Source: a bacterium | Lineage (GTDB): Bacteria; Krumholzibacteriota; Krumholzibacteriia; LZORAL124-64-63 | Assembly (NCBI GenBank): GCA_030635025.1 | Contig: DAOVZQ010000245.1 | Location: 1-5,012, forward strand | Direction: 5' to 3' | DNA: 5,012 nucleotides | Shown: positions 1 to 5,012 of the stretch, one piece after another | Layout of the letters: each line of letters begins with the position of its first letter | Numbering within the stretch: the first letter of the stretch is position 1 | Program-made: the position numbers and the translations under genes | Notes under the pieces: model-generated | Database searches by the model: none | Seen by the model: only the letters and a program-made list of their open reading frames with translations | Told to the model about the DNA's origin: nothing

Positions 1-263
1 AGTCCGCTGCGCAGGCCGGGGTGGGCCTCGAGTGCGGCGCGCGCGTCTGCCATGAGTCGCTCGACATCCCCCTCGCCCTGAACCAACACGCGATGCTCGA
101 GCTCCGACAGCTCGCGCCGCCGGCTGCGCAGCGATGCCAGGGTGGCCAACGTGGCGTCGGGCTTCAGGGCGCGCAAATTCCATAGCGCCCAGTTCTCCCG
201 ACCACCAGACAGGCCGCCGGAGGCGGGCGCGGCCTCACCGCGCCCGCGTCTCCGTGACATCAT
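1..263 (-). CDS. Partial ORF (N-terminus only), translationally coupled to the Cys-rich peptide; possible RiPP maturation enzyme
   Basis: An uninterrupted minus-strand frame runs from tandem ATG codons (263..261 and 260..258) to the window edge, giving 87 complete codons and no stop. The first ATG overlaps the TGA of the upstream peptide gene (ATGA, 263..260), a classic coupling arrangement; no strong Shine-Dalgarno is seen before it. The N-terminus is Arg/Gly-rich (MMSRRRGRGE) and low in complexity for about 20 residues. It is followed by GRENWALWNLRALKPD and then two helical-looking, Leu/Arg/Glu-rich stretches (about residues 38-60 and 66-80) ending AHPGLRSG. The W-x-L-W segment followed by Leu-rich helices recalls the N-termini of some lantibiotic-dehydratase (LanB-like) proteins, but no catalytic region is visible, so this is a weak inference from family style and from the neighbouring peptide. 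It could equally be an unrelated helical protein. The existence of a coding frame is better supported than any function. Confidence 0.62.
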   Translation of the reverse strand, partial: MMSRRRGRGEAAPASGGLSGGRENWALWNLRALKPDATLATLASLRSRRRELSELEHRVLVQGEGDVERLMADARAALEAHPGLRSG

Positions 264-454
264 CTGGGCATACCCGGCAGCTCGATGGGCACCAGCTTGC
301 AGACACATCTGCAGCAGCAATCGCCGTCGTCCCCATCACCGGGCGTCGTGTCGTCGGCCGCCAGCAGCGGGCTGATCTCCAGACGCTCGGTCACTTCCTG
401 GATGTCGAGTCGCGCCAGCGTTTCAGCCACCGTCCCGGACCTTCGGTTCCTCAT
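260..454 (-). CDS. Small cysteine-dense peptide (64 aa), candidate RiPP precursor
   Basis: The start is ATG 454..452, chosen because GGAGG lies 5 nt upstream; a longer frame from TTG 484 (74 aa) would place that site inside the gene. The product has three parts. Residues 1-33 form a charged, probably helical leader-like segment containing LARLDIQEVTERLEIS. Residues 34-45 form an acidic Gly/Asp linker (DDTTPGDGDDGD). Residues 46-64 form a tail starting CCCRCVC (Cys 46, 47, 48, 50, 52) and ending KLVPIELPGMPR. There is no signal peptide or membrane segment. An acidic amphipathic leader, a Gly-rich junction and a short Cys-rich core are what RiPP precursors look like, and the coupled downstream gene would be the natural place for a modifying enzyme. 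The tail has no Ser or Thr after the first Cys, so ordinary lanthionine rings could only use Thr36/Thr37 in the linker. Thiazole formation, other Cys chemistry or metal binding are alternatives. I do not recognise a named family. Confidence 0.66.
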   Translation of the reverse strand: MRNRRSGTVAETLARLDIQEVTERLEISPLLAADDTTPGDGDDGDCCCRCVCKLVPIELPGMPR

Positions 455-459
455 GTGCA

Positions 460-464
460 CCTCC
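460..464 (-). promoter_or_regulatory. Ribosome binding site of the Cys-rich peptide gene
   Basis: GGAGG on the minus strand (464..460), followed by TGCAC and the ATG at 454. It is a near-perfect anti-16S match at 5-nt spacing and is the reason for choosing the 64-residue start over the upstream TTG (484) and ATG (466). Confidence 0.7.
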
Positions 465-627
465 ATTGTGCGGTTCCCAGTCAACGAACAACTGCCGTGA
501 CCGTCAGCAACTCACGGACCCGATTCGTCGATCATCGCTCAGCGGGTCCTGGACGGCATAACGGCCGCCTCGTCACCGAATCCACGCCAACCCGTATGGC
601 CATCTGCCCCCGCCGCGTCAACCGCTG

Positions 628-656
628 GTGACGTGCGGCCCCGACGTTGCTATATT
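628..656 (+). promoter_or_regulatory. Putative sigma70-type promoter for the two-component operon
   Basis: GTGACG (628-633, 4 of 6 matches to TTGACA), a 17-nt spacer, and TATATT (651-656, 5 of 6 matches to TATAAT), in an otherwise GC-rich stretch. Transcription would start near 663 and leave a leader of about 35 nt before the ATG at 698. It also argues against the TTG at 647 as start codon, since that would lie upstream of the transcript. This is pattern matching only. Confidence 0.4.
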
Positions 657-697
657 CAGCCCGTCGTACACGTGAATCACCGGAGATGAAATCCGAT

Positions 698-1792
698 ATG
701 AAATGGCATCGTCGCCTTGGCCTGCTCTACGCCGTCCTGGTCGTGCTCATCCTGTCGATGGGGGCGTGGTGGATGTATTACATCAACCGCGAGAGCCAGA
801 ACTTCGAGCGCTACCAGCTGCAACGCCTCGCCACCGACCGGCTACACGCCGTCTTCCTGTTGCAGTTGGATCCGGACGTGGCGCATGACCCGTACGCGGT
901 GCTGGGCGAGACCTATCCGCACCTGCGCTTTAATCGACAGGACGGCGGCTGGATCGTGACGGTGGATTCCTCCGTACACCAGGCCGTCCACGACGAGGCC
1001 AAGCGCCGCAACCTGATGTTCTTCACCGAGAGCGTGTTCTTCCTGGCGCTGCTGATCGCCGGCACCACGATCCTCACGCTCGCCTTCCGCCGCGAGCGGG
1101 AGTTCAAGCGCGCCCGCGAGCTCTTCCTGGCCGGCGCCACCCACGAGCTCAAGACGCCCCTGGCCTGTATCCGCCTCTACACCGAAACCCTCGAGCGCCC
1201 CGATTTGGACGATGACGCACGGCGTCGCATCCATGGTTCGCTGGTGAAGGACATCGAACGTCTCGAGGAGATGATGGAGCAGATCCTGTCCCTGAGCCGG
1301 GACGAAGACGGGCCGCGCCGGCGACCCGAAACCCTCGACCTGGCCGCCGAGACCCGGGATCTGATCGACGCCATGCGCGCCTTTCTGGAGGGCAACGGCG
1401 CCACGCTCACGAGTGAGCTGCCCGACGAGCGGTTGATCCTCGGCGATCGACAGGACTTCCGCGTCGCCGTCCGCAACCTGCTGCAGAACGCGGTACACCA
1501 CGGCGCATCACCGTCCGAGATCCGCATTGCCCTGACATCCGACGAACACCATCACCATCTATCGGTGAGCGACAACGGCCCCGGTGTGCCGCGTCGCGAC
1601 CGTCAGAAGATCTTCGACAGCTTTTATCGGGCCGGTGCGGGCGGCGATCGCCCCCTCGGCGCCGGCCTCGGACTCTACCTCGTCCGCCGCAGCGCCGAAG
1701 CCCTGAGCGGAACCGTAAGCCTGGAAAGCGAAGAGGAGCGCGGGGCCACCTTCACGCTGACCCTGCCCGTCCACCGGGAGGAGCGAAAATGA
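698..1792 (+). CDS. Membrane sensor histidine kinase of a two-component system (HisKA/HATPase_c)
   Basis: This is a 364-residue inner-membrane kinase that would sense an external or membrane signal, autophosphorylate on His and pass the phosphate to the regulator encoded immediately downstream. Membrane segments are at about 8-29 and 107-129, enclosing a short extracytoplasmic region of roughly 78 residues with no recognised sensor fold. The dimerisation/phosphoacceptor H-box is ATHELKTPL, with His149. The ATP-binding domain shows the N-box NLLQNAVHHG (Asn260, Asn264), G1 box DNGPGVP (292-298), F-box FDSFYR (306-311) and G2 box GAGLGLYLV (321-329), so it looks catalytically intact. Only about 19 residues separate the second membrane segment from His149, too few for a HAMP linker. 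The start is uncertain: ATG 698 has GGAG at 682-685 (12-nt spacing), ATG 686 directly abuts that GGAG and would add four residues, and TTG 647 lies upstream of the predicted transcript start. The gene overlaps the regulator gene by 4 nt. The specific stimulus cannot be read from the sequence. Confidence 0.93.
   Translation: MKWHRRLGLLYAVLVVLILSMGAWWMYYINRESQNFERYQLQRLATDRLHAVFLLQLDPDVAHDPYAVLGETYPHLRFNRQDGGWIVTVDSSVHQAVHDEAKRRNLMFFTESVFFLALLIAGTTILTLAFRREREFKRARELFLAGATHELKTPLACIRLYTETLERPDLDDDARRRIHGSLVKDIERLEEMMEQILSLSRDEDGPRRRPETLDLAAETRDLIDAMRAFLEGNGATLTSELPDERLILGDRQDFRVAVRNLLQNAVHHGASPSEIRIALTSDEHHHHLSVSDNGPGVPRRDRQKIFDSFYRAGAGGDRPLGAGLGLYLVRRSAEALSGTVSLESEEERGATFTLTLPVHREERK
1776..1783 (+). 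promoter_or_regulatory. Ribosome binding site of the response regulator gene
   Basis: GGGAGGAG followed by CGAAA and the ATG at 1789. This strong site sits inside the last codons of the kinase gene, so the regulator can be translated efficiently in addition to coupling through the ATGA overlap. Confidence 0.7.
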
Positions 1793-2478
1793 AACGGCGC
1801 ATACTCGTCGTCGAGGACGACGCCCATCTGGCCGACGGTCTCGCCATCAACTTCGAGTTGGAAGGATACGACCCGGTTCTGGCCGACTCGGGAGAGGAAG
1901 GTCTGAGGTTCTGGAAACGCGGAGGCATAGACCTGGTCGTCCTGGACGTGATGCTGCCGGGCATGGACGGTTTCGAGTTCTGCCGCCGGATCCGCGAGGC
2001 CGGAGACCGCGTGCCCGTGCTGTTCCTCACCGCACGCAGCCGGGACGACGAACGCATCCAGGGGCTCGAGACCGGCGGTGACGACTACATCACCAAGCCC
2101 TTCAACCTGCGCGAACTGTTGGCGCGCATCAAGGGCATCTTCCGTCGCGAGGAATGGCGCAGCGAGCAGACCGTGCCCCGCACATTCACCATCGGCGACA
2201 ACGACGTGGACCTGGCCGGCCTGACGATCAACAATCCACGCGGAACCTTCACGCTCAAGGAGAAGGAGGCGCTGATCCTGCGCGTCCTCGTGGAGAAGGC
2301 TGGCGAGGCGGTCTCACGGCGCATCATCCTCGACCGCGTCTGGGGCTATGACGCCTATCCCACAACCCGCACCGTCGACAACTTCATCCTCAACCTGCGC
2401 AAGATCGTCGAACGCGATCCGGCCAAGCCGAAGCACATCAAGACGGTCCACGGCGTGGGCTATCGATTGATCGTCTAG
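1789..2478 (+). CDS. OmpR/PhoB-family response regulator, DNA-binding
   Basis: This is a 229-residue cytoplasmic transcription regulator and the probable cognate partner of the kinase it overlaps. The receiver domain (about 3-116) has the acidic pair Asp10/Asp11 in VVEDD, phosphoacceptor Asp53 in VLDVMLPGMDG, the switch Thr81 in LFLTARS and Lys103 in ITKPF. All conserved phosphorylation residues are therefore present. A C-terminal winged helix-turn-helix spans about 132-229, with FTLKEKEALIL, the recognition-helix region RTVDNFILNLRKIVE and the wing hairpin IKTVHGVGYRL, as in PhoB/OmpR. Its length is typical for the family. The ATG overlaps the kinase stop (ATGA, 1789-1792). Regulators of this family usually bind pairs of direct repeats and often control their own operon; the divergent region at 455-697 is the nearest candidate target, but no clear repeat pair was found there. 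The gene ends 4 nt from the converging protease gene. Confidence 0.95.
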   Translation: MKRRILVVEDDAHLADGLAINFELEGYDPVLADSGEEGLRFWKRGGIDLVVLDVMLPGMDGFEFCRRIREAGDRVPVLFLTARSRDDERIQGLETGGDDYITKPFNLRELLARIKGIFRREEWRSEQTVPRTFTIGDNDVDLAGLTINNPRGTFTLKEKEALILRVLVEKAGEAVSRRIILDRVWGYDAYPTTRTVDNFILNLRKIVERDPAKPKHIKTVHGVGYRLIV

Positions 2479-2482
2479 CAGA

Positions 2483-4246
2483 CTAGCGTGTGAGTGTCAG
2501 CTTGGTGGTGGCGGCGTTGCCGTCCACGGCGAGTCGGAGGAGATAACGCCCGGACGGGGCGTGCCGTCCGGCTTCGTCGCGCCCGTCCCACATGAACCGC
2601 TGGGGGCCGGCCGTGAGAACGGCGTTGGCCAGGGTCTTCACGCGGCGGCCGGCGAGATCGAAGATCTCGGCCTGCACCATGGCGTCGCGAGGCAGGTCGA
2701 AAGCGATCGACGTGATGGGATTGAAGGGATTCGGGTCCGCCGTCGGAATGACCACTTCATCACCACGTGGCGGCTTGGGGTCCAGCCATTCGGGGCCGAT
2801 CCAGATCGAGGGCACGCCCGCGATGATCATTTCCAGCCAGTAGTTGATCCCGGTTATCGGAGCACCTATGTCGGTCCACTCGTAGCTGGTGGCGCCGGTG
2901 AACGGCAGTGTTGTCAGGCAGATCCGATCGGCTTCCGATAGGCCGCGCCAGACGTAGAAGCCCGCCGATGTGTTCAGGGTTTCCAGTCCCCAGGCCAAGC
3001 ATCCATCGCCCGCGTTCCGCTCGACGATCAGTTCCGGTACCAGCGTCTCGACGATCCCGCCCGGCCGAATACCCGCAACCATGCGCTCGGCGTAGGGGTT
3101 CAGCGAGGTTTCGATATTGTCGAGCGTGTACCAGTTGTCGCTGTCGCCGCCCCAACCGTAGTTGAGGTGGATCTGCTGTATGTCCACCGATTCGCGCCAG
3201 CCGTCGCAGACCATCGAATGGATGGTGCTGGCGTATAGGGTGGGATAGCCCGCGTCGATTTCGTTCCGGATCAATCCGAACCACGACGCGTCCGTGTAGC
3301 GAAAGCGCGGGTATTCTCGACAGCCGTACTGATAGCTGAAATTGTTGACCAGCGCGGCACTGGCGCGGGACAGGGAGGCCGACGAGCCGCAGGTGCTGAA
3401 GTCGGTCCAGATCGCCGCGGATACATGATAGCAGAGTTCGGCAGTCGCCTGTTGCTGGTCTCCCGGAGTCAGCCAGTCCATGGTGTCCGGCATCATCGTC
3501 CACTCGTGAGGCACCATGAAATTGGCGTTGATCGTCGCACCTGACGAGCCGCTGCCGCAGTCGGCGTCGCCGTCCCACCAGTACGAGACACTGCCTTCTC
3601 CGCGCATGGGCCACTGGTGGTAGCACATCAACTGCGCCATGGCCAGGCCCGTGCACCCCACGTAGGTGGATAGCGCGCCGCTGCCCGAGGGGCAATACAG
3701 GTTGAACGGCCAGCCCTGATGCCAGGCGGATGTGAGCATGGGGCCCACGCCCTCCCATTCATCGTCCTTGCCGGCCAGCCAGCGCTCGAATTCAGCGGCG
3801 GGTAAAGTCAGCAGCGCCCACGCCGGATGCTCAGGCAAGGCTTTATCGCCCCTGATGTCCAGGTCTTGCAGGCCCTTGACCCGGTCACGGAGCGATTCGT
3901 TCAGCAGGTCGAAGAAGCCGCCGGGGGTGCGGGTGAGCATATGGGTCGTCTCGCTGTAGGCCGACACGGGAGCCAGCTCACGCCGCGTAGGGACGAGTAC
4001 GTAGCCGCGAGGTGCCAACCGGAAGAGATAGCCCAGATTATTGTTTTGAAGCGTGAGAACATCATCGCTGATGGCCTTGGCTTTCCCGATGTCGCCCCAG
4101 TGACCCTGCTCATATTCCACGAGACGGACCCAGTTGAGGGCCACGACGGCGGCCTCGTCTTTACCGACCGGCTGTGCATGACAAGGAAGTGCGCAACAGA
4201 GCGCGATAACAAGGACGAGTAGGCAGGCGAGTGGACGTTGGGTCAT
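2483..4246 (-). CDS. Secreted C10-family (streptopain-like) cysteine protease with FlgD-like C-terminal tail
   Basis: This 587-residue exported protease should cleave proteins outside the cytoplasm after prodomain removal. A Sec signal peptide covers residues 1-24 (hydrophobic core LACLLVLVIALCCALP, likely cleavage after CHA). Residues about 28-160 fit the inhibitory C10 prodomain (AVVALNWV, GYVLVPTRRELAPVSAYSE). The catalytic domain (about 165-397) has the nucleophile Cys198 in YVGCTGLAMAQLM followed by CYHQWP, the catalytic His343 in IHSMVCDGW, and the family signature IHLNYGWGG (359-367). A beta-rich middle domain (about 400-488) contains FYVWRG and INYWLE. A FlgD-like Ig tail (about 503-587) has DPNPFNP, IFDLAGRRV, WDGRDEAG and SGRYLLRL, and probably serves in surface retention or secretion. 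The mature part has nine further Cys besides Cys198, whereas streptococcal SpeB has a single Cys. The start ATG lacks a good Shine-Dalgarno (only GGTAA nearby) but fits the signal peptide. The substrate is unknown. Confidence 0.92.
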   Translation of the reverse strand: MTQRPLACLLVLVIALCCALPCHAQPVGKDEAAVVALNWVRLVEYEQGHWGDIGKAKAISDDVLTLQNNNLGYLFRLAPRGYVLVPTRRELAPVSAYSETTHMLTRTPGGFFDLLNESLRDRVKGLQDLDIRGDKALPEHPAWALLTLPAAEFERWLAGKDDEWEGVGPMLTSAWHQGWPFNLYCPSGSGALSTYVGCTGLAMAQLMCYHQWPMRGEGSVSYWWDGDADCGSGSSGATINANFMVPHEWTMMPDTMDWLTPGDQQQATAELCYHVSAAIWTDFSTCGSSASLSRASAALVNNFSYQYGCREYPRFRYTDASWFGLIRNEIDAGYPTLYASTIHSMVCDGWRESVDIQQIHLNYGWGGDSDNWYTLDNIETSLNPYAERMVAGIRPGGIVETLVPELIVERNAGDGCLAWGLETLNTSAGFYVWRGLSEADRICLTTLPFTGATSYEWTDIGAPITGINYWLEMIIAGVPSIWIGPEWLDPKPPRGDEVVIPTADPNPFNPITSIAFDLPRDAMVQAEIFDLAGRRVKTLANAVLTAGPQRFMWDGRDEAGRHAPSGRYLLRLAVDGNAATTKLTLTR

Positions 4247-4422
4247 GTGTTACCAATGATGCGATCGCCGTGGACGACGCATCGATGTCTTGATCAGCCG
4301 GGCGAACGCGATCCGGATTCCGCATCGTTGTCAGCCGAGTTGCAGGCCGCAGCGGAATGGGACCGATGTATCACTGATCGACCGTAGCATAGCATGATTA
4401 ACTACAGACAGGGTGCTAAAAT
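4247..4422. other. Intergenic region upstream of the protease gene, no gene seen
   Basis: This 176-nt gap lies between two minus-strand genes. It should hold the protease promoter unless the two genes are cotranscribed, but no clear -35/-10 pair stands out; TATGCT on the minus strand (4391..4386) is a possible -10 without a good partner. An inverted repeat ATTCCGC (4317-4323) / GCGGAAT (4352-4358) with a 28-nt spacer could form a leader structure. A short palindrome GCTAAAATTTAGC (4415-4427) overlaps the stop of the upstream gene and is AT-rich; it is too weak to call a terminator. Small palindromes such as GCGATCGC (4261-4268) are also present, with no function evident. Confidence 0.4.
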
Positions 4423-5012
4423 TTAGCGATTAAGTAGGACTTTTTCAGTCTGGGTATGCCCGTCCCCCGAGACCCTCAGCAGATAGACGCCGCTTGAGGC
4501 CGGGCGGCCATCCGAAGCCCGGCCGTCCCAGCGCAACTTCATCCGTCCCGCCGGCTGCACCCCATCCACAAGCACGTCCACAACGCGCCCCCGCCCGTCG
4601 TGGACGGTCACGCGTACCGACTGAGGTCGCTCCAGGATCAACTCGAAAGTGGTGGAGGGATTGCACGGATTTGGGACGGGAGCCGAAAGTCTGGTCTCGG
4701 ATTCCCGGGACACGGCGGCCAGAACGGCCGGCCCGTACCAACCCTTCCCCGCTCCCGCAACGATCTCCTCCAGCCAGTAGGCGATGGTCGACCGCGGAGG
4801 AAGAGGGTCGATCCAATACGTCGACACGGCCGGAGCCAGGGGTGTCCCGGTCAATCTGACGGCGTTACCGATGTCGTTGCCTCGCCAAACATGCAGGCCG
4901 TCCAGCCCGGCTCCCGCACCGATCCGCCATGTCAGCCGCGCACCGCTCCCCCGTCGTTCGGCCTTGAACATATCCAGGACGATGGGTGTGGATAGATCGG
5001 GTTCGATATCAC
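4423..5012 (-). CDS. Partial (C-terminus) exported protein with FlgD-like Ig tail
   Basis: The frame is open from the right window edge to the TAA at 4425..4423, giving 195 complete codons; the N-terminus and any catalytic part lie outside. An internal ATG at 4971 is probably not the start, because coding sequence continues upstream in frame (DIEPDLSTPIVLD). Residues about 10-95 resemble the beta-rich middle domain of the neighbouring protease: ARLTW, LHVWRG and IAYWLEEIVAG match its CLAWG, FYVWRG and INYWLEMIIAG, and both end in a Trp/Tyr-x-GP motif. Residues about 110-195 form the FlgD-like tail: PVPNPCNPSTTFEL, VHDGRGRVV, LRWDGRASDG, SGVYLLRVSG and a terminal LNR. NPCNP replaces the usual NPFNP. 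These tails are found on secreted or surface proteins in FCB-type bacteria and are thought to act as sorting or anchoring modules. The role of the whole protein cannot be judged from this fragment; it may be another hydrolase. Confidence 0.85.
   Translation of the reverse strand, partial: DIEPDLSTPIVLDMFKAERRGSGARLTWRIGAGAGLDGLHVWRGNDIGNAVRLTGTPLAPAVSTYWIDPLPPRSTIAYWLEEIVAGAGKGWYGPAVLAAVSRESETRLSAPVPNPCNPSTTFELILERPQSVRVTVHDGRGRVVDVLVDGVQPAGRMKLRWDGRASDGRPASSGVYLLRVSGDGHTQTEKVLLNR

Larger units (their letters stand above)
455..697. other. Divergent intergenic region between the peptide operon and the two-component operon
   Basis: About 240 nt separate the two divergent translation starts. 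On the plus strand a promoter candidate is seen at 628-656. On the minus strand no convincing promoter was found; TGGATT (584..579) with TTATGC (561..556) at 17-nt spacing is the best pair and is weak. An inverted repeat CCGTGA (495-500) / TCACGG (512-517) with an 11-nt spacer and an imperfect palindrome at 617-632 are possible operator sites. The plus-strand reading frame across 134-631 is Arg/Pro-rich, lies antisense to the peptide gene and lacks any family signature, so no gene is called there. Confidence 0.5.

Noticed and set aside
134..631. 165-codon plus-strand reading frame
   Set aside because: Very rich in Arg, Ser and Pro, no domain signature, antisense to the well-supported peptide gene and its coupled partner; typical spurious frame in GC-rich DNA.
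842..1501. 219-codon minus-strand frame antisense to the kinase
   Set aside because: The plus-strand frame contains all kinase motifs; the antisense frame has no recognisable features.
2475..2486. CTAG-N4-CTAG at the junction of the converging genes, as a possible bidirectional terminator
   Set aside because: The stem would be only 4 bp, AT-containing and without a T-run; it mostly reflects two TAG stop codons facing each other.
2760..3758. 332-codon minus-strand reading frame inside the protease gene
   Set aside because: Arg/Gly-rich shadow frame overlapping the protease, whose own frame carries the signal peptide, catalytic motifs and tail.
4415..4427. GCTAAAATTTAGC palindrome as a terminator of the upstream minus-strand gene
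   Set aside because: Short and AT-rich, overlaps the stop codon and has no following T-run; too weak to call.
1..5012. CRISPR arrays, tRNA/rRNA genes, insertion sequences
   Set aside because: No regularly spaced repeats, cloverleaf-like segments, transposase motifs or terminal inverted repeats were found on either strand.

Overview
The window is GC-rich bacterial DNA with tightly packed genes. Two secreted or surface-type proteins carry C-terminal FlgD-like Ig tails (motifs NPFNP/NPCNP, DxxGRxV, WDGR, SGxYLLR). Such tails on many exported proteins are typical of FCB-group and related candidate phyla (Krumholzibacteriota, Eisenbacteria, Latescibacterota). The lineage is inferred from domain style only; no marker gene is present.

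Layout, left to right. (1) Positions 1-454, minus strand: a 64-residue cysteine-dense peptide gene (454..260) overlaps by 4 nt the start of a larger gene that leaves the window at position 1. The peptide has an acidic, helical-looking N-terminal half, a Gly/Asp-rich linker and a CCCRCVC cluster, so it resembles a RiPP precursor. The partial neighbour could be its maturation enzyme; the visible N-terminus faintly recalls a LanB-type dehydratase, but this is unproven. (2) Positions 455-697: a divergent intergenic region with a plausible sigma70-like promoter (GTGACG-17-TATATT) for the plus-strand genes. (3) Positions 698-2478, plus strand: a two-component operon, a membrane histidine kinase and an OmpR/PhoB-type response regulator with a 4-nt ATGA overlap. 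(4) Positions 2483-4246, minus strand: a secreted C10 (streptopain-like) cysteine protease with prodomain, catalytic Cys198/His343, a middle beta domain and a FlgD-like tail. It converges on the regulator gene with a 4-nt gap. (5) Positions 4247-4422: a 176-nt intergenic region with no recognisable gene. (6) Positions 4423-5012, minus strand: the C-terminal part of another protein with the same middle-domain-plus-FlgD-like-tail layout.

Working together: the two-component genes are a complete sensor/regulator unit sharing a divergent intergenic region with the peptide operon, so local control of that operon is possible but not shown. The protease and the partial tail protein look like parts of an exported-protein repertoire sharing a C-terminal anchoring or sorting module. 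The most novel element is the Cys-rich peptide and its coupled partner at the left edge.
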